From Nodosilinea sp. WJT8-NPBG4 (GTDB lineage: Bacteria; Cyanobacteriota; Cyanobacteriia; Phormidesmidales; Phormidesmidaceae), in contig JAHHHQ010000020.1 in the NCBI GenBank assembly GCA_019359285.1, forward strand, positions 1 to 64,000: 64,000 bases of DNA. The letters are read 5' to 3'. The number at the start of each line of letters is the position of its first letter. Within the stretch, counting starts at the first letter, position 1. The notes under the pieces are model-generated. The model saw only the letters and a program-made list of their open reading frames with translations, ran no database searches and was not told where the DNA came from. Shown in pieces: positions 16,243 through 24,351 of the stretch. Made by a program: the position numbers and the translations under genes.

Positions 16243-16833
16243 CTAGGGCTTGAGATATCCCTTCGCTACAGACTCTTCAATCACCTCCAGCACAAAGGGC
16301 CATAGCTCTGGTGCTCCCTGTTCCACCGGGGCCATGCGCTTCATCACCTGAGCTCGGCAAATGCTGTGCTGCTTCCAGGTGCCGCCTTGGGTTTGCCAGT
16401 TGTGCAGCAGCGGTTGAATACGATCCAGCGAGGCTGCAAAGCGGGCGGTGGGGGTGGCCTGGGCCTCAAACTCATCCCACAGCTGGCGAAGCTGCTGGGC
16501 GATCGCCTCGGGCAGCAGGCCAAAGATGCGATCGGCTGCCTGCTGCTCGCGATCGGCCCTGCCGTCATGCCCCGCCGCGTCGTAGCAAAAGGTGTCACCT
16601 GCGTCGATTTCCACCAGGTCGTGAATCAGCACCTGGTGAATTGCCCGCTGCATATCCACCTCGGCGGGAGCGTATTCTGCCAGTACCAGGGCCATCACCG
16701 CCAGGTGCCAAGAATGCTCGGCGCTGTTCTCGCGGCGGGAGGCATCCATCAGCTGGGTTTGGCGCAAAACCTGCTTGAGCCGGTCGATTTCGATCACAAA
16801 GGCGATTTGTTGCTGGAGTCGTTGGTTGGTCAT
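16243..16833 (-). CDS. HD-domain hydrolase (YfbR/HDDC2-like)
   Basis: 196 residues from MTNQRLQQQIAFVIEIDRLK; a longer frame from 16887 would run back through the divergent SRP RNA gene and is rejected. The metal-binding HD signature is visible: ENSAEHSWHLAVMALVLAEY supplies the first His, VLIHDLVEIDAGDTFCYD the HD pair and following acidic residues, and AASLDRIQPLLHNW the distal Asp. Related proteins are 5'-deoxynucleotidases that dephosphorylate dNMPs. The substrate here is inferred from family only. Confidence 0.88.
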   Translation of the reverse strand: MTNQRLQQQIAFVIEIDRLKQVLRQTQLMDASRRENSAEHSWHLAVMALVLAEYAPAEVDMQRAIHQVLIHDLVEIDAGDTFCYDAAGHDGRADREQQAADRIFGLLPEAIAQQLRQLWDEFEAQATPTARFAASLDRIQPLLHNWQTQGGTWKQHSICRAQVMKRMAPVEQGAPELWPFVLEVIEESVAKGYLKP

Positions 16834-16851
16834 GGAGGCAGGTGTTATAAT
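16822..16851 (+). promoter_or_regulatory. Probable SRP RNA promoter
   Basis: A perfect TATAAT lies at 16846-16851, six bases before the inferred 5' end of the SRP RNA. A weak -35-like TTGGTT lies at 16822-16827, 18 bases upstream. The promoter overlaps the first codons of the divergent HD-domain gene. Confidence 0.7.
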
Positions 16852-16856
16852 AGAGA

Positions 16857-16955
16857 AGACTCGGACCCATGCGGTCGCAACGCCCAAATCATGTCAGGAC
16901 CGGAAGGTAGCAGCATTACGGGATGCTTGTGACAGGCGTGGACTCCGGGTCTTTT
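16857..16955 (+). ncRNA. ffs: Signal recognition particle RNA, small bacterial type (4.5S)
   Basis: About 99 bases containing the universally conserved apical region GTCAGGACCGGAAGGTAGCA with the GGAA tetraloop that binds Ffh. Outer ends pair: AGACTCGG at 16857-16864 with CCGGGTCT at 16945-16952, followed by a short T run. Together with Ffh it targets nascent membrane and secreted proteins to the membrane. A TATAAT box sits just upstream. Exact ends are estimated from pairing. Confidence 0.95.
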
Positions 16956-17166
16956 AGTTTGGCGCTTAACTGGGACTTCGCTACACCGTTTAAGCCGCTA
17001 GAGTAACGTAAGATTTCTGACTATCCTCATTTTTGCTAGTTTTGCTTAGCCTGGGGCTAGGGGGTTGGGTTTTCCGCCTTAGACAGCGTGCCATTGCCCC
17101 TGGTCATTGGGCCAGCGTCTTCTCTAAGCTGGCAGTGTATACACAGCAATGGGGAGGCTGCCAACT

Positions 17167-17538
17167 ATGGCTGGTTTTGGAGATTTGGTGAAAAAGGCGT
17201 TTTATCTGGGAGTTGGGGTCGCTTCCTACGCGGGTGAGAAAGCGGGCGACACCCTCAAAGATTTGCGCGAGCAGACCCAGGGTATTGTCAATGAGCTGGT
17301 AGCGCGCGGCGAGATCACGGCTGAAGAAGCCCAGCGCCTGGTGAATGAGATGGTCAACCGCGCCCAGGATGGGGCGACTCCCCCAACCGAAAACCTTCCG
17401 CAGCCTCGGCCCATTGAAATTTTGGATGACGACGCCCCTGTGGCTAACCCCACGGAGGCCCAAACCGCTTCCCTGCGTGAGCAGGTGGCTTTCCTGCGCC
17501 AAGAACTAGAAACCCTGAAACAAAAGTCGAGCAACTAG
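17167..17538 (+). CDS. Small phasin-like conserved cyanobacterial protein
   Basis: 123 residues from MAGFGDLVKKAFYLGVGVAS; the in-frame ATG at 17149 adds six residues and is less likely. The N-terminal amphipathic helix, AGEKAGDTLKDLREQTQ and ITAEEAQRLVNEMVNRA resemble phasin-like or PHA-granule-associated helical proteins, followed by a Pro-rich linker and a C-terminal coiled coil (ASLREQVAFLRQELETLKQK). A soluble oligomeric helical protein is likely; no enzyme motif is seen. The next gene starts four bases after its stop, so the two are probably co-transcribed. Confidence 0.75.
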   Translation: MAGFGDLVKKAFYLGVGVASYAGEKAGDTLKDLREQTQGIVNELVARGEITAEEAQRLVNEMVNRAQDGATPPTENLPQPRPIEILDDDAPVANPTEAQTASLREQVAFLRQELETLKQKSSN

Positions 17539-17542
17539 CCCT

Positions 17543-18073
17543 ATGGATGACTGGTCTAAGCAATTGTTTGATGCCTTTGGCAATGCCGTGCAGGATTTTA
17601 CCCAGCAGATCTCTGAGGACACAGAGCGTTGGCTTGATAACCTAGTCGAACAGATAGCTAGCGCTTCTGACGCTCTGGTACAGACGACGGATCAGTGGGC
17701 TGAGCAGGTGCAGGAAGCCATTGACCCCGAAATCGATCGCATTGCAGTTGAGTTCAACCACGTCGTAGAGCCGCTTCGAGCTACGGTCAATGCTGAAGTT
17801 GATTACGTAGCTGACGAGCTCAACGAGATTTTAGGGCCACTGTTGGCAGGACTATCGGGCATTGACCAGTGGTTTGAAGAGGTCTCAGTCCCCTTCAACA
17901 GCACTGTGGAACCCCTGCTGCAAAATCATCCGGTCTGTGTGGGCTGTCGTAATTTCTGCGGCCAGTCCTACGGCGGCAATACGTTGGTGTGCGCTATGCA
18001 CCCCTATGGCCCTGAAGAAGAACGCCAATGCTCCGACTGGGAATCCGTTTGGCCGGAACCAAGAGATCAGTAG
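17543..18073 (+). CDS. Conserved cyanobacterial protein with C-terminal Cys cluster
   Basis: 176 residues. The first 130 are long amphipathic, very acidic helices (TERWLDNLVEQIASASDALV, EQVQEAIDPEIDRI). The end carries CVGCRNFCGQSYGGNTLVCA, then MHPYGPEEERQCSDWESVWP. This Cys/His-rich tail (CxxCxxxC...C...H...C) recurs in cyanobacterial hypothetical proteins as I remember them and could bind zinc or an Fe-S cluster; the ligand is not known. It starts four bases after the upstream phasin-like gene, and both are helical, suggesting a shared complex. Confidence 0.75.
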   Translation: MDDWSKQLFDAFGNAVQDFTQQISEDTERWLDNLVEQIASASDALVQTTDQWAEQVQEAIDPEIDRIAVEFNHVVEPLRATVNAEVDYVADELNEILGPLLAGLSGIDQWFEEVSVPFNSTVEPLLQNHPVCVGCRNFCGQSYGGNTLVCAMHPYGPEEERQCSDWESVWPEPRDQ

Positions 18074-18114
18074 GCGGGGTTTGGGCTAGTACGTAACTAA
18101 GTTGACTGTGAACA

Positions 18115-18205
18115 GGCTCTAGTGATTTGGGGTTCAGGGTTTGAGATGTACGGTTCATGGTCTGCCTTAAACCAAAGACCTTAAACCCTAAACCTCACTA
18201 ACCTC
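18115..18205. repeat. Imperfect inverted repeat between convergent genes
   Basis: TTTGGGGTTCAGGGTTT near 18125 pairs imperfectly with AAACCCTAAACCTCAC near 18184, with AGGTT/ACCTT-like spacers. It lies between the plus-strand Cys-cluster gene and minus-strand thiD. It resembles elements near 34500 and 56765, so it may be a dispersed palindromic repeat that also serves as a terminator. Confidence 0.5.
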
Positions 18206-18239
18206 CCGCCTTTGACTAAGCAGACTACTAATGCCTTGC

Positions 18240-19055
18240 CTACTGATCTATCAGAGGAAAGAAGTGACCCACAGGACCTTGCCCTCTACCGATCGCTAGG
18301 GCGTGCTTGAGGGCGTTGGTGACGTAGTTTTTGGCATCTTTGACGGCGGTTAGCGGGTCTTTGCCCAAGGCCAGGTTGGCGGCGATCGCCGCCGACAGCG
18401 TGCAGCCGGTGCCGTGAGTATGTTTTGTTTCTACGACCTCAGCCTCCAAAACCACTACCTCGCGCCCGTCGAACCAGATGTCGGTACTGCGCAGAGCATC
18501 CGTCATGCCGCCCCCTTTCACTAGAACAGCTTGGGGGCCAAGCTGGTGGATTTTGACGGCCGCCGCTTCCATATCGGCTAGGGTAGCTATCTCTAAACCA
18601 CTGAGCAACTGGGCTTCATAGCGGTTCGGCGTGAGAATACGGGCTTGGGGAATCAGGTGGCGGGTCAGGACGGCGATCGCATCGTCGTCTATTAACTGCG
18701 CGCCCGTGCGTGACACCATTACCGGATCCACAACTACTGGAGTCATGTCGGGCAACGCCTTCAACGCCAGCGCAACTGCCTGAATAATTTCCTGGTTGAG
18801 CAGCATGCCGGTTTTGACACCCTGCACGGCGATATCGCTGGTCACTGCTTTAATCTGGGCCACCACGGCTTCGGGCGGTAAGGCGTCAACCCGCATTACC
18901 CCTATGGTGTTTTGGGCGGTCACGCAGGTCAGGGCACTGGTACCGTGGACCAAGTGAAAGGCAAAGGTGCGCAGGTCGGCCTGAATGCCAGCCCCACCGC
19001 CGCTGTCAGAACCAGCGATGGTTAGGGCCGCAGGCCAGGTAGGCGTCATTGTCAT
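18240..19055 (-). CDS. thiD: Hydroxymethylpyrimidine/phosphomethylpyrimidine kinase
   Basis: 271 residues. ThiD phosphorylates HMP and then HMP-P in thiamine synthesis in the cytoplasm. The ribokinase-fold signature opens the protein (ALTIAGSDSGGGAGIQADLR), followed by VTAQNTIGV, VVDPVMVSRTGAQL, LTPNRYEAQLLSG and the anion-hole motif HTHGTGCTLSAAIAANLA near the end. The ATG at 19055 lies two bases after the ftsZ stop; a second in-frame ATG is at 19049. It therefore probably shares the ftsZ transcript. No TPP riboswitch is seen in front of it. Confidence 0.95.
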   Translation of the reverse strand: MTMTPTWPAALTIAGSDSGGGAGIQADLRTFAFHLVHGTSALTCVTAQNTIGVMRVDALPPEAVVAQIKAVTSDIAVQGVKTGMLLNQEIIQAVALALKALPDMTPVVVDPVMVSRTGAQLIDDDAIAVLTRHLIPQARILTPNRYEAQLLSGLEIATLADMEAAAVKIHQLGPQAVLVKGGGMTDALRSTDIWFDGREVVVLEAEVVETKHTHGTGCTLSAAIAANLALGKDPLTAVKDAKNYVTNALKHALAIGRGQGPVGHFFPLIDQ

Positions 19056-19057
19056 GG

Positions 19058-20407
19058 CTAGCGATTGCCGTTAGGCCGCCGCCGCTGCAGAAACTCGGGG
19101 ATATCTAGTCCAGCCCCCAAACCGCCACCACCACTGCTGCTAGCGGGCGGTGTGGCGGGCGGCGTAGCTAGGGTGCGCTTAAAGGGCGTAACGCGGGCTA
19201 CCTCAATCTCGGGCTGGGCCCCGGCACGTGTGTTAAACCCAGTGGCAATCACCGTGATGCAGACTTCACCCTGCATCCGCTCATCAATTACCGCACCAAA
19301 GATAATGTTGGCGTTGGGATCCACCCCTTCATAGATAATCTCGGCGGCGGCGTTAACTTCGTGGAGGGTGAGATCTGACCCGCCGGTGATGTTGAACACG
19401 GCTCCAGAGGCGCCATCGATGGAGGATTCGAGCAGGGGAGAGGAGATCGCGGCGATCGCGGCTTCCCGCGCCCGTGACTTGCCAGAACCCATGCCAATGC
19501 CCATCAGAGCCGTGCCTGCGTCGGCCATTATGGCCCGTACATCGGCAAAGTCAACGTTGACTAGACCGGGGATCGTAATAATGTCAGAGATGCCTTGTAC
19601 GCCCTGACGCAGAATGTCGTCGGCAGTGCGAAAGGCCTCCTGCACTGGAGTCTGCTCAGAGATAACGGATAGCAGCTTGTCGTTAGGAATAATAATCAGC
19701 GTATCGACCCGACCTTGAAGGGCAGCGATGCCCTCATCGGCCTGGTTCATGCGGCGGCGGCCCTCAAAGGTAAAGGGGCGAGTAACCACGCCAACGGTCA
19801 GCGCTCCGGCTTCCTTGGCCACCTCAGCCACAATGGGCGCCGCCCCTGTGCCCGTGCCGCCCCCCATGCCAGCGGTGATAAACACCAGGTCAGACTCTTC
19901 AAGGGCTGCGGCAATTTCTTCCCGAGATTCTTCGGCCGCCTTTTGGCCAATGGCGGGGTTACCCCCAGCGCCGAGCCCACGGGTCAGCTTTTGACCGATG
20001 TGCAGGCTGTTGGTCTGGGTAGTGTTGTCGAGGGCTTGGGCATCGGTGTTGATGGACCAGAACTCAATCCCCGACAGGCCGCTGCTAATCATGCGGTTGA
20101 CGGCATTACAGCCACCGCCGCCGACCCCAATTACCTTAATGCGGGCGACGCTGCTGGGCAAAGCCGTGTTTTTGGTGTACGTTTCTCCGGGCATAGCTCT
20201 GGCATTGTGGGGTTGACTGGAGGTAAGCTCGCCGTGGCTAAACGGGTTAGACGGGCCAGCGAAGGCGGTCACAGCATCAGCCGGAATCAGGTCAGAGGTT
20301 GCAGTCTCGGCCTGATGAGTCGAGTAAGACTCGTAGTCAGCGTTGCTGTGGCCAGCACCATTGCCGTGGGGGTTGTCAGGGGTCATAGAGTTAGAGGCCG
20401 TAGACAA
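19058..20407 (-). CDS. ftsZ: Cell division protein FtsZ
   Basis: 449 residues. FtsZ polymerises with GTP into the division ring. After an N-terminal extension of about 90 residues, longer than in most bacteria but usual in cyanobacteria, the GTPase domain starts [18 protein letters not shown] and includes the tubulin signature [18 protein letters not shown], the synergy-loop region [19 protein letters not shown] and [20 protein letters not shown] Gly/Pro/Ser-rich linker leads to the conserved C-terminal peptide [13 protein letters not shown], which binds membrane-anchoring partners. ftsQ is upstream and thiD downstream on the same strand. Confidence 0.98.
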   Translation of the reverse strand: MSTASNSMTPDNPHGNGAGHSNADYESYSTHQAETATSDLIPADAVTAFAGPSNPFSHGELTSSQPHNARAMPGETYTKNTALPSSVARIKVIGVGGGGCNAVNRMISSGLSGIEFWSINTDAQALDNTTQTNSLHIGQKLTRGLGAGGNPAIGQKAAEESREEIAAALEESDLVFITAGMGGGTGTGAAPIVAEVAKEAGALTVGVVTRPFTFEGRRRMNQADEGIAALQGRVDTLIIIPNDKLLSVISEQTPVQEAFRTADDILRQGVQGISDIITIPGLVNVDFADVRAIMADAGTALMGIGMGSGKSRAREAAIAAISSPLLESSIDGASGAVFNITGGSDLTLHEVNAAAEIIYEGVDPNANIIFGAVIDERMQGEVCITVIATGFNTRAGAQPEIEVARVTPFKRTLATPPATPPASSSGGGGLGAGLDIPEFLQRRRPNGNR

Positions 20408-20606
20408 TATAGTAATTACCCGTACTAGATAACCGAAGATAACATCTAAGCCCTAAAAATCTAAACCCTGGCTGATGCTAGACAACTATAGAGTACTTCA
20501 TTGGAAAAAACCAAACTGCCTTGGCAAGTCTTAAACTACATGATCTAACCATTGAAATAGGAAAAACGAGCCCCTTTGCGTCAATAGCGTCATCCTTTAT
20601 ATATCT

Positions 20607-20670
20607 CTATTTAGATGCAGGATGCATATCTATTTAGATGCAGGATGCATATCTATATCAAATGCAGGAG
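20607..20670. repeat. 23-bp tandem repeat upstream of ftsZ
   Basis: Two identical 23-base copies, CTATTTAGATGCAGGATGCATAT, are reported here only by their core GATGCAGGATGCAT (copies 20607-20629 and 20630-20652). A third, degenerate copy follows with CTATATCAAATGCAGGA. The core is partly palindromic. They lie in the ftsQ-ftsZ gap, about 200 bases before the ftsZ start. Confidence 0.85.
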
Positions 20671-20701
20671 CGCTCTAGGAAATCAGGGTGTTCCCAGCGA
20701 T

Positions 20702-21562
20702 TTATGGGCTGGCGTTAGCGTCTGTCTGCGCAGGGCTTGCCGTTGGATCGGCGGTGTCGACTACGGCGATCGAGGGCGCGTCGGGGTTGCTGAGGTCGAT
20801 GCGGGCTACCTCAGAATCGGTCAACTGACCGGGCAGGTTGCGCATTTTGTCGAGGGTAGCCAGCTGCTGCTCTAGTTCAGGACTGTAGGGTCCCAAGTAG
20901 ACTGTGCCCAGGGCCGTCTCAAGCACCAGGTTGTTGGGGTCGTGCCAGTCGATTTCGCTAATGGCTACCGGGCTGCCGACGATGGTTTCATAGATCTGCG
21001 GCCAGTAGCGTTGGTAGTGGGGCTGAATGCCTCGCAGCTGGAGAGTGGGCAGCTGCGGTGAGGCACTGCCCAAACCAAAGCTGGCTAGGGGCATCCAGGC
21101 TCCATGGGCGTCGAGAAACCCGGCCTGGAGATATTGAGTATCGCTACCGTCGGCCTTGCCTACGGGCTGCACCACCGCTACGGGCACCCGTTCCTGCACC
21201 TTGACGTTGAGACGCGGCGGCAGCAGCTGCCGGGTGACTTCTGCAGCGGTGATGGGGGCGCGATCGCGTAGCTGTCGGGCTAGCACCTCCGGCTCCACCT
21301 TCATCAGGGATTGGGGATAGGACAGCGGCACCAGGCTCTGCACCATCTCGTCGCTGAGCAGTTCGTTGCCCGTCACATTAATTTGAGCGGGACTGGTAAT
21401 CAGCCATACCGGGCGCGTGGCCCCCCAAAACATGGCGGCTGTCAGCCCCGAGAGCGCCCAAAATCGCCAGAGTGCCTGGCTGATAGAAACACGCCGCCGG
21501 CGGCGGAGACTTTTTCGCCGGGTCTTAAGTTCATCGCGGGACAGGGAAGAAACACGGGTCAT
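20702..21562 (-). CDS. ftsQ: Cell division protein FtsQ (POTRA domain)
   Basis: 286 residues from MTRVSSLSRDELKTRRKSL; the frame opens earlier (21619), but this start matches cyanobacterial FtsQ proteins, which begin shortly before a basic stretch. A cytoplasmic Arg-rich segment (KSLRRRRRVS) is followed by one membrane helix (FWALSGLTAAMFWG), then the POTRA domain (PAQINVTGNELLSDEMVQS...RQLLPPRLNVKVQERVPVAVV) on the periplasmic side. FtsQ links early and late divisome proteins. The C-terminus is acidic and Asp/Ala-rich. It precedes ftsZ on the same strand by about 294 bases containing tandem repeats. Confidence 0.9.
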   Translation of the reverse strand: MTRVSSLSRDELKTRRKSLRRRRRVSISQALWRFWALSGLTAAMFWGATRPVWLITSPAQINVTGNELLSDEMVQSLVPLSYPQSLMKVEPEVLARQLRDRAPITAAEVTRQLLPPRLNVKVQERVPVAVVQPVGKADGSDTQYLQAGFLDAHGAWMPLASFGLGSASPQLPTLQLRGIQPHYQRYWPQIYETIVGSPVAISEIDWHDPNNLVLETALGTVYLGPYSPELEQQLATLDKMRNLPGQLTDSEVARIDLSNPDAPSIAVVDTADPTASPAQTDANASP

Positions 21563-21661
21563 GGCATCGGGGGTGAGGGCTAGGAAGCCCGGCGATCGGA
21601 TCTGCCGCAAACGGCTCAAGGGTTAGAAAGGACCAAAACCCCCGCTAATGCCGAGCTGCCG

Positions 21662-22090
21662 TTAAGCTGATGCCGATTTTAGCGCCTGAAGAGATTGATG
21701 CAACGCTTTTTCCCAGCGGCGAGCTAAATCGCCGTCGGTAAAGGGAATCCGGTAGGTTTCGCCGTTGGCAGTGGCCAGAGCTAGCTCTACTGATTTGCCC
21801 GTGGTGCTAGTCTGGTCAGCGGGCACGGTTTTGCCGTTGATTTCGAGCTGGAGGGTGGTCACCTGCTGAAGCGACAGCGTTGTGAGGTCGATGGGTCCCT
21901 GGCGGGTGGGGCGACCCCAGGTGAGTTCATTGCCTCGCTGCCCTAGCATCGAGCGAATGTCATATTTGCTGCGATCGAACTCGGTAGCCCACGCTTCGTA
22001 GGCCTGCACTTTTTGAAACTCGTGCCAGCCCGCCCAGGCTAAGCCAATAAACACCGCCAGCAGGGGCAGCCACAGAAGTCCTCGTTCCAT
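21662..22090 (-). CDS. Conserved cyanobacterial single-pass membrane protein
   Basis: 142 residues from MERGLLWLPLLAVFIGLAWA, which gives one N-terminal membrane helix; the longer frame from 22177 adds a charged segment before that helix and is less plausible. The soluble part includes WATEFDRSKYDIRSMLGQRG, GRPTRQGPIDLTTLSLQQV and DGDLARRWEKALHQSLQAL. I recognise it only as a conserved cyanobacterial protein. It lies 99 bases upstream of ftsQ on the same strand, so a link to the division cluster is possible but unproven. Confidence 0.75.
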   Translation of the reverse strand: MERGLLWLPLLAVFIGLAWAGWHEFQKVQAYEAWATEFDRSKYDIRSMLGQRGNELTWGRPTRQGPIDLTTLSLQQVTTLQLEINGKTVPADQTSTTGKSVELALATANGETYRIPFTDGDLARRWEKALHQSLQALKSASA

Positions 22091-22338
22091 ATCGTTGTGT
22101 TTACCTCGCGGGTTAGCAGTCGGCTGAACAGGTTCAGGGATGGCTCTGGTTGTGGTCAGATCGCCTGAGAATTTCAAAGCTAGAGCAGTGCCCTCTGGTG
22201 TTCAACCGCTCGATTCCCCTGGCTCAGCCGTGAGCACCTGTCCTATAAATTGTAAAGTCTTGCAACAGCGGCCGACAGAATTTCCTGGCTCCATGAAAAA
22301 GTGGGCCTAGGCAATTGATTTGCCGTTCCACTGCATTT

Positions 22339-22614
22339 ATGGAGGCTGGTACATTGGCATTCCTACCAATTTTAGCTGCGGTTCCGCATACGCCCGACTG
22401 GAGCCCTAAGGTGGCCGTCGTGATGATTCTCTGTAATATCTTGGCCCTTGTCATTGGCAGACTCAGGATTAAATACCCCAGCGCACCGCCGGCAATGCCC
22501 GGCGGTGCGCTGTTTGGCAACCTTGGCCTGCCGGCAGTGCTGGCCAGCGCCAGCTTTGGTCACCTGATTGGCACTGGGGTAATTTTGGGCCTAGCAAATC
22601 TGGGTGTCCTTTAG
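22339..22614 (+). CDS. psaK: Photosystem I subunit PsaK
   Basis: 91 residues from MEAGTLAFLPILAAVPHTPD. PsaK is a two-helix thylakoid protein at the edge of photosystem I that helps bind peripheral chlorophyll and antenna. Typical features: WSPKVAVVMILCNILALVIG (helix 1), the stromal loop IKYPSAPPAMPG, and GNLGLPAVLASASFGHLIGT with helix 2 at the end. Length fits the family. The upstream in-frame start at 22315 would add eight residues; the chosen ATG is nearer the expected N-terminus. A strong terminator follows directly. Confidence 0.93.
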   Translation: MEAGTLAFLPILAAVPHTPDWSPKVAVVMILCNILALVIGRLRIKYPSAPPAMPGGALFGNLGLPAVLASASFGHLIGTGVILGLANLGVL

Positions 22615-22635
22615 TCCAAATTGAGCTAGTTTTTT

Positions 22636-22675
22636 AATCCCCAGGAAGGTTACTCAACTTTCCTGGGGATTTGTT
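22636..22675 (+). terminator. Terminator of psaK
   Basis: AATCCCCAGGAAGG and CTTTCCTGGGGATT form a long stem 20 bases after the psaK stop, followed by TGTTTT. Confidence 0.85.
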
Positions 22676-22866
22676 TTACGGCTAGGCAAGATCACTGTGG
22701 GCAGTGATTAGAGAGATTTAGAGGTCGGTGCAGGGGGTGCGATCGCCCTCGGCAACCTCGCCATTGTATGAATTGATTTGGGGAGCAACGTCTATAGGGC
22801 TTCTCTAGCGCCCGCTCTAACGCGGCAGGCCATTTCTGAATATTGGGGGTCGACGTCACGCTTGGG

Positions 22867-24036
22867 CTAGGCGTCGGTGTTTGGATAGCGGATGGATTTG
22901 AGATACCAGAAGGCCACCGCCAGGGGCAGCACGTAGCGATCCCAGGGAATGGCTTTCATCATGATCAAGGCGTTGAAGGCGATTATCCAAAACAGCAGAT
23001 CTGGCTTGGCAAAACGTAGGCAGGTGATCAGGGCTAGACCGTAGTACATCGCCATCACCAACCCATAAAACGGCAGCAGAGCGGCTACTTTGTCCATGTT
23101 GCCGTAGGGAGTATCTAGGGGCGGAAACACTAGGCAAACCACGAGCAGTCCCGCCGCAATCAGCAGCCATTTCTGCCAGTCGTGGCGCAGGGCTTGCCGA
23201 GGGGCAGTGGGGCGAAACAGCAAAAACTCTGGAATCACAATGTAGGCCCCGACAAAAGCCAGAAAGTTGATTGCCCCGCCGGGGGTAAGGGCCAGGGTGC
23301 TCTTCTGCACGTCGGGCGATTTAGCGGCGATCGCATCGGCGGGGGCCAGCCCGTTAAACAGGGCGACCCAGCCCAAAAACGAAAGGCTAGCTACAGCCGG
23401 GGCTAGCCAACGCTGGTGCTGGCTAGGGCTAACGGGCTGTCCCTGCCGATATAGACTGACGATTGTCAAAAATTCGTAGGTGGCGATCGCCGCTGGAAAG
23501 GCCAACATATACTGCCGCGAGGCGATCGCCAGCACAAAGGACAGACTGCTTACCCAGTGGCGATCGCGGCAGTAGGCGACAAACCCCAGCAGCACCCAAG
23601 TGCAGGCAATCATCTCGGTGTAGAGCCGACCGCTGAGAAAGAGAAAATAGGGGCACAAAAATAGACCCAGCAGGCACAGCAGCGCCCGCTCACCCCGCTC
23701 TTTGCTGGGCCAGCCGATGGTGGCCACAATCCCCAAAGACAAGATCAAATTCAGCAGCCGGCCCGCCACCATACCCCGGTCAAACAAATATTCCAGAAAC
23801 CCGAAAATCATGAAGGGCAGCGGGGTGTTGAGGCTGTGGTACTCCCGCAGGTCAGAGAGCGACGGCAGCAGGCTGTCGCTGAAGGTGAGGCTCGACTTCC
23901 AGAAGTCGGCTTCGTCCCACCAGGGAGGGCCCTGTAGAAAATCGAGCCAGGCCACGATGGCTAAATAGACGGCGGTAATGGCGCACAGAAAGAATACTTT
24001 TTGCTGAGTATGGCTAAAGGATTGCAGTTTCATCAA
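22867..24036 (-). CDS. Multi-pass membrane glycosyltransferase-like protein (GT-C fold)
   Basis: 389 residues with about ten hydrophobic segments. The first luminal loop holds WWDEADFWKSSLTF and HSLNTPLPFMIFG, an acidic pair and layout typical of GT-C polyprenol-phosphate-sugar-dependent transferases; ALG10/DIE2-like features come to mind. Later blocks include SGRLYTEMIACTWVLLGF and ASRQYMLAFPAAIATYEFL, where the RQY motif is conserved in such proteins. It probably adds a sugar to a lipid or envelope acceptor. A GT2 gene follows upstream on the same strand, and the two may form one envelope-glycosylation unit. Substrates cannot be read. Confidence 0.7.
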   Translation of the reverse strand: MMKLQSFSHTQQKVFFLCAITAVYLAIVAWLDFLQGPPWWDEADFWKSSLTFSDSLLPSLSDLREYHSLNTPLPFMIFGFLEYLFDRGMVAGRLLNLILSLGIVATIGWPSKERGERALLCLLGLFLCPYFLFLSGRLYTEMIACTWVLLGFVAYCRDRHWVSSLSFVLAIASRQYMLAFPAAIATYEFLTIVSLYRQGQPVSPSQHQRWLAPAVASLSFLGWVALFNGLAPADAIAAKSPDVQKSTLALTPGGAINFLAFVGAYIVIPEFLLFRPTAPRQALRHDWQKWLLIAAGLLVVCLVFPPLDTPYGNMDKVAALLPFYGLVMAMYYGLALITCLRFAKPDLLFWIIAFNALIMMKAIPWDRYVLPLAVAFWYLKSIRYPNTDA

Positions 24037-24351
24037 AGACCCCCTAGGTAAGCGGGCTAGTGGTGCAGTCGGGCCAAGAAAGTTCAGCCAAGGACAGCGG
24101 GAATTGAGGGAGCCTTTGGGCTGATTATGCTCTCAGAAAAAGCCCACTACGTTGGCCAAGACACAAACAGCAGCCCCGACAACAGCATGCCCAGAACTGA
24201 TGCTGCGAGAAGGGGTAGAACTGACAATGAAACTCCAGCGGCTTGACTTTGACCTGCCCTAGGATGCGACGCGATCGCACCTAGTGAAAGCAGTAGGCCC
24301 TCCAACCAACGCTGGGGGGCCTACACTGATCAAAACTGGGCAGCTGGCTGG
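24037..24351. other. Intergenic stretch between two glycosyltransferase genes
   Basis: 315 bases. A minus-strand frame with a hydrophobic stretch (VLPLLAASVLGMLLSGLLF) ends around 24152 but has no ATG start that I can support. No terminator or RNA gene is obvious. Confidence 0.35.

Noticed and set aside
16834..16887. N-terminal extension of the HD-domain protein to an upstream ATG
   Set aside because: It would overlap the SRP RNA gene and its promoter; the family start fits the ATG at 16833.
19728..20428. Long plus-strand frames opposite ftsZ
   Set aside because: Shadow frames caused by high GC and codon bias of ftsZ.
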